Of a stretch of 64,000 bases of DNA, positions 48,675 to 59,891 are shown piece by piece. Positions within the stretch are counted from its first letter, which is position 1; each line of letters opens with the position of its first letter. Made by a program: the position numbers and the translations under genes. Source of the DNA: Triglochin maritima (Eukaryota; Streptophyta; Magnoliopsida; Alismatales; Juncaginaceae); contig OY821771.1 in the NCBI GenBank assembly GCA_963682175.1, positions 24,944,201 to 25,008,200 on the forward strand. The letters run 5' to 3'. The notes under the pieces were generated by a model. The model worked only from the letters and a program-made list of their open reading frames with translations, made no database searches and had not been told where the DNA came from.

Positions 48675-49310
48675 TATTGAGAATTGAACTTAATCCTAGG
48701 TGGCATTCTAGTCACTAGCCACATCATCTATGGAGGGTGAGTCATCTAGGTATTGATGACTCAACAAGTTGGAAGGTGAAAGGTTGAAGGAAAGAAAGAG
48801 ACAAAGAGTTTCTCCATTTATCCATGATTTTCTCCCTTGTTTTATGGTGCAATTTAAGTAGATGTTGTAATGATCTTGAATGACCATCTTTATGTGGCGT
48901 ATGTTATGTTTATGTTTAGGTTATGTTGAAGACTCATTGTAAATGCTTATAAAAGCACAAGAGTTCTCCATTTGTAGTATGAGTGAAAAAGAGAAAAAGA
49001 AGAAGAATGTAAGTGAGTAGAAAGAAGAAAGAAAAGGAGAATTTTTGTTGCAAATATTTTTTTCCATTTGAGTTTGAAGTAGTCATTTTCTTCTTTTCAT
49101 TCGTTGCCACCTGTTACCTAGATCAAAGTATGATTTTAGTGATGGCAATGGAAGGCCCTCAGCATGGAGAGCAAGGCGAGCCAAAACCACACACCATGTG
49201 TGGCTTCTAAACCGCTGAATAGTGGTTTGGGATAGCTAGTTGGCCGTCTAACTGCGCCAGGTGGACGGTGGCTTGGTTGGGTGCTCCCCGTCTTTCTCCC
49301 GTATCTAACA
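48675..49310 (+). repeat. 5' LTR of short copia element
   Basis: It is about 90% similar by eye to 50735-51381. TATAAAAGCACAAGAGTTC near 48949 is a likely TATA region. It ends in ATCTAACA next to the PBS. Confidence 0.9.
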
Positions 49311-49312
49311 TC

Positions 49313-49324
49313 TAGTATCAGAGC
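49313..49324 (+). promoter_or_regulatory. Copia PBS (initiator tRNA-Met)
   Basis: TAGTATCAGAGC differs by one base from the standard TGGTATCAGAGC, two bases after the LTR end. Confidence 0.85.
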
Positions 49325-49347
49325 CTCGTCTGATGAGGAGCTGAGGA

Positions 49348-50299
49348 ATGACTTCGTTTGGTCATGTATCGTTGCCTCTCCTTTTGAATGGCAAGTACGA
49401 CAATTGGAGTATCCAAATGCGTGCCCTACTTGGTGTGCATGATGCTTGGGATCTTCTGGAGAGCGGCTTCAAGGAGGAGGCCGTGACGAGGGTAGCAACC
49501 GTCACACAAATCAAAGCACAAAAGGAGAGAAGAGCCAAAGACAAGAGTGTTCTCTTCTTTCTCTTCCAAACTGTGGATGAGAGTGGCTTTGAGAAGATCG
49601 TTGAAGCCAAGGCGTCAAAGGAGGCGTGAGATACCCTTGAGAAGAGCTACAAGGGTGCTGATAGAGTGAAGCAAGTGCGCATCCAAATGCTACGAGGTGA
49701 GTTCGAGGTGTTGAAAATGAAGGAATTGGAAGGTGCTGCTGATTTCATGATGAGGGTTCGCATGGTGGAAAACAAATTAAAGAGAAATGGGGAGGCGTTA
49801 ACCGAAGGAAGGGTGGTGGAGAAGGTGTTGCATTCTCTCACCGAAGACTTCAAAAATGTTGTGTTCTATTGAGGAATCAAAGGACCTCGAGAAGATGACC
49901 ATTGACGACCTAGCAAGCTCGTTGGAGGCACACGAGCAAAAAAAGAAAAAGAAGAGGCAAGATGTCTTGGAGGAGGCATTGCAAGGGAAGAAGTCGCTCA
50001 CGGAGGAGAAACCTCGCAACGTAGATCGTGGAAGTGGTCATGACTATGGAGGTTGTTCAAACAAGAAGGATGGCAAGTGCTTCAAGTGTGGGAAGCGTGG
50101 CCATTTCGCGAAAGAGTCTTGGTCACAAAAGAAGGTGGTGGAGAGCTCCAACCGTGGCCATGGTGATCGTGGATCAAAGAAGGAGGTTGAGTGCTTCAAC
50201 TGTGGGAAGTATGGACACTTTGCTACTGAGTGTTGGTCGAATAAGAAGGTGGAAGAGTGTTCCAACCTTATTGCCAAGGAGGAAGATGCCATGCCGTGA
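49348..50299 (+). pseudogene. Copia gag with two CCHC knuckles (near-intact)
   Basis: ATG at 49348. The protein starts with LPLLLNGKYDNWSIQMRALL, then FEKIVEAKASKEA and, after a TGA at 49627-49629, SYKGADRVKQVRIQMLRGEF, the typical gag_pre-integrase/UBN2-type copia gag. A frameshift near 49860 moves to the frame 49856-50299. Two knuckles follow: CFKCGKRGHFAKES, with its last Cys changed to Ser, and CFNCGKYGHFATEC, intact. Only one stop and one frameshift separate it from a full gag, so it is better preserved than any pol in the window. Confidence 0.82.
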
Positions 50300-50399
50300 T
50301 GGAATGGCCTTGTTTGTTAACCACGAGGAGGTGACATATCATGTCATGCATGCTCAAGTTGATGATGACCATAAGGAGATGCAGTCAATAGAAAAAAAA

Positions 50400-50600
50400 T
50401 GAGACTTGGGAGCTAGCTTTGCTTCCAAAATGTCACAAAACCACAAGTGTCAGGTGGGTGTATAAGAAGAAGACAATCCCCCAAGGAGAGGTCGAGCAAT
50501 GCAAGGCACACTTGGTAGCAAAATGTTACAAGCAAAGGACCGACATAGATTACGAAGAAGTGTTCGCACCGGTGGCATGAATGGACACAATCCCTCTTTG
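50400..50600 (+). pseudogene. Reverse transcriptase N-terminal scrap joined to gag
   Basis: The sequence reads ETWELALLPKCHKTTSVRWV and YKQRTDIDYEEVFAPVA, the beginning of the copia RT domain, before a stop at about 50578. It lies only 100 bp after the gag end, so protease and integrase (normally about 2 kb) have been deleted between them. Confidence 0.8.
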
Positions 50601-50723
50601 TGTGGCTTATGAACAAGTGAGGTTCACATGGTGTGTCTTTTAGATAAAACAAAAAAATTGCCAATAAGGTTACAGGAAAGGATGCACAACCTACTTGCGA
50701 TGTTGGATGGAAGAGCATTAAGT

Positions 50724-50734
50724 TCAAGGAGGAG
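50724..50734 (+). other. Polypurine tract
   Basis: AAGGAGGAG directly precedes the 3' LTR. Confidence 0.75.
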
Positions 50735-51381
50735 TATTGAGAATTGAACCTAATCATAGGTGGCACCCTAGTCACTAGCCACATCATCTATGGAGGGTGA
50801 GTCATATAGGTACTGATTACACAACAAGTTGGAAGGTGAAAGGTTGAAGGAAAGGAAGAGACAAAGAGTTTCTCCATTTATCCATGATTTTCGTCCTTGT
50901 TTTATGGTGCAATTTAAGTAGAGGTTGTAATGATCTTGAATGGTCAACTTTATGTGGTGTATGTTATGTTTATGTTTAGGTTAAGTTGAAGAGTTATTGT
51001 AAGTGCCTATAAAAGCACAAGAGTTCTCCATTTGTAGTATGAGTGAAAAAGAGAAAAAGAAGAAGAATGTAAGTGAGTAGAAAGAAGAAATAAAATGAGA
51101 ATGTTAGTTGCAAATCCCGTTTTGCATTTGAGTGTTAAGTAGTCATTTTCTTCTTTCATTCATTGCCACCTATTACGTAGATCAAAGTATGATTTTAGTG
51201 ATGGCAATGGAAGGCCTCAGCATGGAGAGCAAGGTGAGCCAAAACCGCACACCAGGCACGGCTTCTGAACCGCTGAATAGTGGTTTGAGAGTGCTAGTTG
51301 GCAGTCCAACTACGCCTTGTGGAGGGTGGCTTTCTGGGGTGGCTTGGTTGGGTGCTCCCCGTCTTTCTCCCGTATCTAACA
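50735..51381 (+). repeat. 3' LTR of short copia element
   Basis: It is 647 bp and pairs with 48675-49310. It carries a small insertion near 51330 (GGCTTTCTGGGGT) relative to the 5' LTR. Confidence 0.9.
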
Positions 51382-51615
51382 ACCTGCCCTCAACCTTGGT
51401 CCGCTACTGCCTAGATGACATTTAGATCAGTAATAATATTTACTTTAACCTTAACTCTTATAAAATTGGTCAACAGATGAATTTGAAAGTTATATTTGAT
51501 AAGACAAAATGATAAGCTTCAAACAATCTTAAACAAGAGAGTAGGATGAAGTTTCACAAAATTGAAAGGTAGCGACGAAATATATTCTGAAAATTTGATC
51601 GTGTAGAAGTCTGAA

Positions 51616-52074
51616 TAGGGGTGTAAACGGGGCAGGTAATACCCGTATACCCGGTTACCCGCCCCGGGCGGGTACGGGTATGGGTACAAAAATCCATACC
51701 CGTTTCAAAATTCAAACCCGTATACACGTACCCGTTTACCCGCTTAATAAATGGGTCGGGTACGGGTATACGCATTACCCATACCCGTTTACCCGTATAC
51801 CCGTTAAGATATATTATATTATATATATAATATTTTTTAATATTTTTTTTAATATTTTATATTATATATTTTTTATATAATATATATTATATTTTTATAT
51901 ATTATATATTATACCCGCTATACCCGTTTACCCCCCCCGTACCCGCTAACTTAACGGGTATGGGTCGGGTACGGGTATATATGTTTTTTGCCGGGTATAT
52001 ACTCGTACCCGTACCTGCTAATTTAGCCGGGTACGGGTACGGGTAAGGGCATACCCGACCCGTTTACACCCCTA
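51616..52074. mobile_element. hAT-type MITE with exact 8-bp TSD
   Basis: The termini TAGGGGTGTAAACGGG and CCCGTTTACACCCCTA are perfect inverted repeats. AGTCTGAA is duplicated at 51608-51615 and 52075-52082, the 8-bp size expected for hAT. It has no transposase. The interior consists of runs of GGGTAYGGGTA and TACCCGTATACCCG around a central AT-rich segment (51808-51912), so most of the 459 bp can fold back on itself. Confidence 0.93.
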
Positions 52075-52083
52075 AGTCTGAAC

Positions 52084-52137
<54 letters not shown>
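52084..52137. repeat. (TA)n microsatellite
   Basis: About 25 TA units lie immediately after the MITE's right TSD. Confidence 0.95.
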
Positions 52138-52139
<2 letters not shown>

Positions 52140-52354
52140 CCATTTCAGCCATCGTTTTCGAAAATTCAAACATTATTAATACGATGGAATTTCATTATCA
52201 TTGAAACATGTACGACCCTTCTTGAATGTTAATTAATCTAATTAATTTGAGAACATGTTTCTTGACTTTTTTTAATTCAAATATCTTCATATTTTAATCA
52301 ATGATATTGCCTATAAATTCTGACATGGAATCAACTTAATTGTGTGTGTTGGAG

Positions 52355-52741
52355 ATGAACCGCCCACATCTATTGCAAAAAGCATGTCGTAGGACACTAT
52401 ACCAGTGTGACGGAAGTAGGGAAACCGGATTTGGCCACAGATACGAATGTGTTGAGAAATGTGGATTCAATCTCCACCATGACTGTAATGATCCTTCTTA
52501 CTGTCTAAATCTCCCTTTCCTTCCAAAATGTACTTTTAGGTTGTCACGTTTTAGTGAGGATAACAAATTCCGTCATGCATGTGGAAGGATGGCAAGAGGC
52601 ATGTTCTACCATTGCAACCACTACAGTCTCAATTTGCACACATCCTGTGCCAAGATGACGATGGTCATAGACAGTTTCAGCCTAATCTTCACCTCCAGAA
52701 GTCACTGCCAACCAAGTACTCAATATCTCATCAATACATGA
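52355..52741 (+). pseudogene. DC1 (Cys/His-rich C1-like) domain protein fragment
   Basis: From ATG 52355 this gives 128 codons. The region LYQCDGSRETGFGHRYEC followed by CGFNLHHDCND matches the plant DC1 domain (YxCDGCxExGFGxRYxC, CxFxLHxxC). It is followed by LPFLPKCTFRL and a second domain with ACGRMARGMFYHCNHYSLNL and HTSCAKM. DC1 proteins form a large plant family with zinc-binding C1-like modules, linked to stress responses. Here the CDGC cysteine is Ser, a second module Cys is lost, and the sequence derails after CAKM. Family members usually have several modules. It is the only host-gene-like sequence in the window. Confidence 0.7.
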
Positions 52742-52862
52742 TTGAATTAGCTAGTAATGACTAAGGACATTATCAATCCTTAAGAATTTACATCGTAATT
52801 TGTAATTGCTTCAATTATGTAGAAACTATTATATTTCAATCTAGAAACAGGTAGAGTGTCCT

Positions 52863-54952
52863 TGTGAAACCATAAACCTAGATTAGTGTATTAATGGTGT
52901 TGTTGGGGGTGATGGCTTTGGTGTGATGGGGTAAGGAGGGGGAAGACGTGTTAGTGGTATGGGTGGTAGTGTAGGGTGTCTGGTAATTTGATGGGTGACG
53001 CTATTTAAAGAAGAAGCACTCATCACTCCGTCTTCCACTCCCTCACACAAATCTTACTTGTCCTCTCTTCCTCAGTTCTGTGATCCCAGCTAGCGGAGCT
53101 CTGGCCAGCAGCAGCAAGTTGGTGGAAGCGAAGCACGACGTGGAGAGGTGAATGTGTGCGGCTCCGAGGTATGTCGCCGTAGGAGTGAATCACGAAGAGG
53201 TATGGCAAGTTCATGTATTAGACGTTGCTCGCACATGTGTGCACCTGGGTTTGGCTCGTCGCCGGAGGTCGGCGACGAGGGCATCAAGTTATACTTGGCA
53301 ATACTAAGTTGATGTATGTTAACGGTTGACCGGTGTTTGGTTGCGGTCGACCGGTCTTAGTGTAAATCTCTGGTTCTGCCCAACACCGGTCGAACGATGC
53401 CTTGCGGTGGTCGACAAATTGAACATATTTTGTTGGGTTCAGAAAGTTCCTACTATTTTCGATCGAACGTGGCCCCTTGAGCCCTTTGACTGTTGCCTTG
53501 TGGACTAGTCTACCAAGCGTGAACCTTCTAAAGGTTGACCGCTCTTGACTATGGTCTGACCGATAGCTTAAGTGTACTGAATGCTAGGTCGACCAATTGA
53601 AGTTTTGTTCGATCGATAAACAATGTAGGAGAGACCCTGTTTCCCGTCGAACGGGACCCCTGAGTCGTTCAATTGTTGCCTTGATTTTGACGTAGTCTTA
53701 TTCTGGATTTTGACCATGTAGCAGTCCACTGGTTTTCACCTTTTGTTCGATCGTTGGGGCTTCAGTTGTGAGATCTGAGTTCGACCGATTGTATGTGTCT
53801 GTTCAATTGGTTCCCTTGGGAGCAGTCAACCGATATACCTTTGTCGGTCAACCGTTTGGGCCCAAAACTGAATCCTTGTCCTAGTGGAGTGTCATCTGTC
53901 CACGAAAACCCGTGTCCTCGCCTAGCGCGTGAGCCGGGAGGTGACAGTGGGTGCGTTGCTTGTGCTAGCCCAGGGACCACCGTGTGGATACTTGTGACGT
54001 GCCACCTATAGTTATAGACCGTGGTGTAGTATATATGCTTTACTTGACTCATATTAGAGTAGTAGACCTGAGGGATCATGGATCCAAATGCACGATGTTG
54101 CACTGTTGCACGAAGCGAGAGGACCCTGTGGACTCAAATCTGGATGAGTCGATTGGACAACCTTTTGGATGATGGATACCTTCGACTGGCCTTGATAGTG
54201 ATTGTTGTATTGTCCGATTTTGTTCTGGAAGTGATTTACCCAAGCCGTTGTTGTCCGGTGGTCGTACTGACCAACTATGTATTCCAGCAAGTACCTTGAT
54301 TGTGGCACAACTAAGTGAGATGGACTGGCCTGAGCGACGACTCCGTCGGTGTGGTGTTGACCACGAGTGCAGATCAGTTACTACTGACGCAGACGTGCGG
54401 ACATGCCTCACCGAACCTCATGCTTAGTGTAGCCGCGTGTGGGGTGCGTTGCGTATTTCGGTTAGACCGTATGTGCCTATGGTAGGTCTCTATGGGTGAC
54501 CCAATGATGGATTAGTGGACTTTTGTCCTTATTACCCTTGGAGGGTGATGTTTACAGTTTACATTTTATATTGTCATGCTACTAGTATGATAGGTTCATT
54601 TCTGTATCTTGAGCACGCATATAGGTGAGCTTGGTATACGGGGTTTCCTTATGGAAACTCGGGCATTGCTATTATGTTTGCATTTCAGGACCGCAGCAGG
54701 TTTTGGCGGGTGGCGACTGAGGACGAGGGCACTGTAAGATCGGATCATCTTTCTGTATTTTCCTAGGTAGTATGGCTACTTGTATTTATCGTTCTCATAC
54801 TCTGTTGTAGTCATATCTTTTGATAAACTCTGAGGTAATATGTTGCACCTCTTGGTTATTTGATGAGTAGCGTTCCCGCTCTTTTGGGGTCTTAATCCTT
54901 GTGATGATGTGTTTTAAATTTTAAGTTTTCCGCTATGTCTCGGGACTTTACA
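52863..54952 (+). repeat. Gypsy-type solo LTR (2.1 kb)
   Basis: It runs TGTGAAACCATAAACC to ...CTCGGGACTTTACA, with inverted termini TGTGAAA/TTTACA. Flanks are GTCCT (52858-52862) and GTCCA (54953-54957), a probable 5-bp TSD with one change. A TATTTAAAG TATA-like site is at 53003. The layout resembles Tekay/Del-type LTRs, but with no coding part the lineage is an inference. ORFs inside are not supported. Confidence 0.7.
53318..53850. repeat. Decayed CGGTCGACCG cluster in the gypsy-type LTR
   Basis: At least twelve degenerate copies occur, for example 53322 (GGTTGACCGG), 53345 (CGGTCGACCGG), 53386, 53407, 53537, 53587, 53782, 53826 and 53845. A linker ACCGATAGCTTAAGTGTAC at 53559-53577 is shared with 7585-7602 and 20559-20576. 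Confidence 0.8.
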
Positions 54953-55264
54953 GTCCAACTATCGAGGATGGTAATTTAGAATCTTAGAGAAAGTTAAACG
55001 TTTAAACTTTCAATCCAATTGATAGAGTAATGGAAGTTGAACCTCCATAGATTTTAGTATTTTTCAAATCCTAGAGAATTATGTCATGATCTCGTTTAAG
55101 CCATTCATTCAAGAACATAACACAACTGCCCAAGCCTTGATATAAAATGTATGCAAGCACTCTTTTATTTGGTAATAGAATTGTTTTTTTTCTCCTGCAT
55201 CAAATTCACTATCCAAATGCCTCCCTTGCCCTACAACTATGTAACTTCTAATATTTCATAACAT

Positions 55265-55500
55265 CTTGAATAGCCTTAAAAAATATACGTCGATTCTATA
55301 TAAGGGCCGACGTCTATTCTATAAGTATAGACGTCGGCTGATACAAACATCCGACATCGTTTCTTTAGGAATAGACGTCGGCTTTCTCACATCCAACGTC
55401 TATGTATAGACGACGTACACATAGACGTCGGATCTAGGAATGCTTATATCCGACGTATATACTCCGGTACATCCGACGTATATTCTCTTTTCTGCAGTTG
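55265..55500. mobile_element. CACTA-like transposon end or MITE with GACGTCGG repeats
   Basis: There are six or more copies of ATAGACGTCGG or CCGACGT in both orientations within 230 bp. The right edge CTTTTCTGCAGTTG is, in reverse, CAACTGCAGAAAAG, like the CACTACAAGAAAA termini of plant CACTA elements with changes. A left terminus was not found. Subterminal palindromic repeats are typical of CACTA transposase-binding regions. Confidence 0.5.
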
Positions 55501-56794
55501 TGAATACTAGAGCTTCTCGCTACCGTGAAGAATTAATATTTCGTTGCATGTGCCCGTCCAGGTGCTAGAGATGCAATATCAAGAGACTCGATGGGAACAT
55601 GCGAACTTGGGCATACATCTCAAACTGCAAGGACCATCAATACCACCTCTATTGTATTAAGGAGAACATCATCGAAAGGGTGGAGGAAGAGGAGAGGAAT
55701 CAACGCCAGAACCAATTGCAGACCACTCCTACTAGGCTCTCCGCCAAAGCCCGCTTGCTCTAAAAGATAAAATTATTAGTTAGTGACCGAGTGAACAAGT
55801 TCTTTAAGAGGGCGAAGGTGGTGTCAAAGATTGCATGGGATGTGGTGTTTTCTGTTGTAACTGGGAACTTGATCGCCCTCCCATATCAGGAAATCTTTGA
55901 TCTCTTTAAGTGCTACACATCGGTCATCAATAATCACGTACGTCGAGCTGGTACGCCTGTTCGTTTGTCATTTGCGTGTTTGTAATGGGGCGTGACTTAT
56001 CTGATGATTCGAAGTTGTATGTGGGTGTCATTATATGTCTTTGAACTTATTGTTTTAGTTTACTTGTTTCATATAAATATAAATAAAAAATGCACATGTG
56101 GTTCGAAAAGGCAGTTCATGCATGTTTGACTACGAATTTCTAACTTTTGCACACTGAATTCTTCCCTCTTATTCCCACACTGGCTTTTGGTTAACCAGGT
56201 AATTAGGGAACGTGTAATGTGAACGTGCCCAATTGATTTACTTAGCTGCGCCAAGAATTCCGTCTAGACTCCAGATCTTAATCTGGAGCAAAAAAATTAA
56301 TATGTAAATAAAACATAGAGATTAGAGAATCAAAAGCAAGAAAGTTGCATTTAATTGAAATAAATGGAAGAACGAAAAAAAAAACGCACTATTAGTTAAT
56401 TAAGGTTTGATCACTAAAGATTACGGACTACCTACAAAAATAAAAGAATGTTGGGTCATGAGTCATGATGATTGATAATGTTGTTTTATTTACAAATTTT
56501 ATTTTATCTTGAGGTGACACATATAGATGCTTCGTTCACCATTTATATATTTGGTAGGAGCGTATAGACATGTATTTCATGATTAATAGAACACAACGTG
56601 TAAGCAAACCTTATAATATATCTCCATTTATAAATATTTAACTTGTTTGACTTGGGTTAATAGAAAATAAAAATTAAATTAACATAATTGATTATTTTCT
56701 ACAATCATTGTATTGATAGGGTAATCATGAAAACTCGAAATCATATGGTTGGTTAGAGCATGCATGATCAACCTTTTCTACACAAAGACTTAAA
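55501..56794. other. No recognised gene
   Basis: 55545-55780 looks protein-like on the plus strand, but stops interrupt it. A 64-codon frame at 55791-55985 begins at a GTG (NKFFKRAKVVSKIAWDVVFS); I cannot identify it. 56000-56794 is AT-rich non-coding sequence. Confidence 0.4.
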
Positions 56795-57094
56795 TGTTAA
56801 ATCCCAAAACCTAATTAAGGGTGCTAATGGTGTTAGGGGTTAATTCGGGGTTTGATGGGGGTGGTATGGGTGAAGTGATGATGGGTATAGTGACGTGACG
56901 GTGAGGTGAGAGAAGTATGATTGGGGTTGATTTGTTGGGTGAGGGTTTGTTTTTAAAGGAAAACACACCTTTTCTTCCATTCTTCTTCTTCTTCCATTCT
57001 CACACCAAGTCTCAATCTCTTCTCTCTTTTAGCTCCACTGATCGATGACAGATGAGGACAACATTGTCGAGACCCGGAGGCGTGAGACGCGGGG
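56795..57094 (+). repeat. Truncated gypsy-type LTR
   Basis: It starts TGTTAAATCCCAAAACC and parallels 52863-53110: a GTGTTRGGGG... GGGTGATGG region, a TTTTTAAAGGAAAACAC TATA-like segment near 56950, and a CTTCCATTC...CTC-rich stretch. It stops at about 57094 where the minus-strand copia begins. Confidence 0.55.
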
Positions 57095-57472
57095 TGTAAG
57101 CAAATAATGATTCTACAGGTTCAGGAGTACCTTTCTTGGAGAGAACCTGTGGCAGCGGAAGGAAGATCGGAGGTCACCTTATGGAATCCTTCTCACCGGT
57201 CGGTCTCCTACTCTCTTGGAGAAGAAGCACGTGTCCACAATCCAAGAGTCTACGGATTAGCTTGGTGGATGTGGAGGGACGAATGGGAGAGAGAGGGAGA
57301 GGTGGCAGCTAGGGTTTGGTGGGGCTAGGGTTTGCACACAAAATTAGTCCATCCAATGGGAGGCTCCCCTCCTTTATATAGATGGCCCCACCCAAAACCC
57401 TAATGCACAACCAATGAGAGTGCGCCACGTGTCAGTGCTTTGGGCAAACATCATCTTAATCCTTAGATTAAT
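57095..57472 (-). repeat. 3' LTR of minus-strand copia
   Basis: The boundary at 57472 is set by the PPT; the low end (TGTAAGC at 57095) is a best guess. On the minus strand the LTR begins near TATTGGATTAATCTAAGG, and TATATAAAGGAGG (57382-57370) is the TATA region. Length about 378 bp. Confidence 0.6.
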
Positions 57473-57486
57473 CCAATATCTCCCAC
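57473..57486 (-). other. Copia polypurine tract
   Basis: The minus strand reads GCAAGTGGGAGA, the same tract as at 30594-30609. Confidence 0.8.
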
Positions 57487-58667
57487 TTGCAGAATAGCAC
57501 GTCAACAACACGTCACCTCTTCATGTGTCCCTGACACATATGTATACATCCCTGACATATACAACTATTTCTCTCTTCCAAGAATTCATCCACAATACGC
57601 AAGTCTCTGATCATGTATCCCTGATACAAGACCATATGTGTCCCCGACACATGTACTCTTCCGATCATACGGACAAATGGGTCGTGCGACCGGTGATGCA
57701 CCTGCAATTTAGGAGTCTCAAACTAGAAACCTTACTAGAAGGCCAGAATGATAACATCCTTACAAAAATAACAATTAAGCAGTCAAATGCACATCACTGT
57801 TCCCCAGGTTTACTCAGAAACTCACTTGACATGAATGGTATCTCGATCCCTCGGAGAGAATACCTTCTTGTCCTCAAGGTACTTGCTACTGTATCCAATA
57901 CAGTTGGGCCCAGCAAATACTTTTAGTGCAGTCGAGTCAAACCTTTCCCTTCGCCCCAGACCACCATTACACTCAGAGTTGACTCCTTTCCCGAAGATAC
58001 CTCTTTAGACCGAATCTCTCATGGTCATAGATAACATCCCAAAGTAGCCACATCAACTCTTTGCTTCATGGTGTCGTCGAAGGTCACTGAGAGCAACTAA
58101 ATGACAATCAAGTCTTGGACTCACACAGTGAAGGAGCAGGGATCCATCCTTTCACTTCCAAATGGTCGCTCAGCACATGTTGTATGACAAATATGCTATG
58201 GTGGATCATACTGTACACAACAATATGTTTGTCTCTCAACACCATACAAGTCTTAGTCCAGTCACACCCCCTATGCGCCTGACCCGAGCTTCATCATTGT
58301 CGCCTTAACACCATACAGGTGTCACCTGGCGCCACATGCGATGCTCGCACTTGGCTTCTATAGGTCACATGAATCGTGGGAACATTCATGTTAATCCTCA
58401 CCAACATAGAGGATCTCATCTTGATTCCTAATCAAGGCGACTGTCCTATCATGAACTATTCTGGATCTATCATACAAGATCTCCTCATGATCAGTCTCAT
58501 CTCTGCTCGCTACCAAAAGCGCCAGAGGCGAATGCTTGTATGAGTAAGCATTCTTCAACCTATTGACGGAATAATATTTTATGCTAGAACAACTACATCA
58601 ACCAAACAGATATAGTCGAAAGGAAAAACACAATCACTCATAAAAGGAAGTCAGACATGCCAATACA
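57487..58667 (-). other. Copia 3' untranslated segment
   Basis: This region lies between the RNase H stop and the PPT and is unusually long for copia. It contains short direct repeats of a TGACACATATGTA/CCCTGACAYAT type near 57530-57650. No ORF is supported. Confidence 0.55.
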
Positions 58668-58900
58668 TCAAAGTCTGCATAAGCCTAAGGACTTCACATG
58701 AGACACAAATGAGTCCTTAGTTATGTCTTTGGTAAGAGGGTCAGCTACCATAAGACTAGTAGACACATGTCTTAACACAACTTCCTTTCTCGCTATGATG
58801 TCCTTCACAAAATGCTCCATGCTTGGGTTGGACTGGTATCGACTCACCACGCCCACAACATAACAATTGGCCTAGTACACATTATAGAGTACATGAGGCT
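58668..58900 (-). pseudogene. Copia RNase H with internal deletion
   Basis: The minus strand reads VVSRYQSNPSMEH directly followed by FVKDIIARKEVVLRHVSTSL and MVADPLTKDITKDSFVSHVK. In intact elements more than 100 codons separate these, including the catalytic residues and the CDNxAA motif, so the enzyme centre is gone. A frameshift near 58845 separates it from RT. Confidence 0.8.
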
Positions 58901-59876
58901 TCCCACAACATTGGAGTATGGAACCTTGTCCATTTTGGCCTTCTCTTCAGGAGTCTCAGGATGCTTATCAAGGCTTAAGTGTAAACCCTTCTCAACAGGA
59001 GTGTAGATTGGTTTGCATTTGTCCATGTGGTATTTCTTCAAGACGTTGTTAATGTAAGTCTCTTGAGACAATCCCAGAAGTCTCTTGGACCTATCTCTAA
59101 CTATCTTGACACCAAGGACGTAGCTAGCTTCACCCATATCCTTCATATCAAATGTGGAGGACAACCACTCTTTAGTGGATTTCAGCAACTCTTTGCTATT
59201 GCCAGCCATGAGTATGTCATCAACATACAAGGTCAGAATGACAAATTTACCGTTGGATCTCTTAACATACACAGTGATCTTCCTCAAGCATAGAGAACGC
59301 ATTCTCTGATATAGCTTGATGGAAGCGAATGTTCCACTGTCTAAACGCTTGTTTTAAGCCATACAAGGACTTGTTGAGCTTGCACACTTTGCGCTCTTGT
59401 CCTTTGACTTCAAAACCTTGAGGTTGATCCATATAGATCTCCTCCTCAAGTTCTCCAGTGAGAAAAGCAGTCTTTACATCCAGTTGGTAAAGCTCTAAGT
59501 CCATCTGAGCTACAATAGCTAGTAGAAGGTGGATGGAGGCAAACCTAACCACGGGTGAAAAGGTTTCCTCAAAATCCATGCCTTCTCTTTGGGTGTAGCC
59601 TTTAGCTACCAGTCTAGCCTTGAATCTATCAATAGATCCATCTGCCTTCCTCTTAATCTTGAGGATCCACTTGGCCCCAACGGCCTTTCTGTTCGGCGGT
59701 AAGTCGACCAAGTCCCAGACTCGATTAACTTTCATCGACTCCAACTCTTCCTTTATAGCTTCTAACCACTCTTTAGCATTTGGACCTTCCAAAGCCTCTT
59801 TCAAGGTCTCCGGTTCTTGCTCATCGATTACTGTCATCCCGGATGATTCATAATCAATTTCTTCTTGAGCTATCAT
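58844..59876 (-). pseudogene. Copia reverse transcriptase
   Basis: 59876-59262 has EPETLKEALEGPNAKEWLEA, VGAKWILKIKRKADGSIDRF, YTQREGMDFEETFSPVVRF and QLDVKTAFLTGELEEEIYMD, which includes the first catalytic Asp. After a frameshift near 59270-59300, 59302-58844 carries the catalytic LYVDDILMAG and YVLGVKIVRDRSKRLLGLSQ. Apart from that frameshift the domain is complete, which suggests fairly recent activity. Confidence 0.9.
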
Positions 59877-59891
59877 GATGGCCTCTTCCTC

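Larger units (their letters stand above)
48675..51381 (+). mobile_element. Short internally deleted copia element (gag plus RT scrap)
   Basis: This is a 2.7-kb element with LTRs of 636 and 647 bp that both start TATTGAGAATTGAAC and end ATCTAACA. Flanks are ACCTA (48670-48674) and ACCTG (51382-51386), a probable 5-bp TSD with one change. Internal content is PBS, gag with two zinc knuckles, about 180 bp of the RT N-terminus and a PPT. Protease, integrase, most of RT and RNase H are absent, so it would be non-autonomous. Confidence 0.88.

Noticed and set aside
52084..52137. (TA)n tract as an origin or regulatory site
   Set aside because: A plain microsatellite next to a transposon insertion; nothing else supports a function.
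53762..54411. Antisense ORFs of 84-113 codons in the gypsy-type solo LTR
   Set aside because: They overlap each other in different frames inside a bounded LTR and lack domains.
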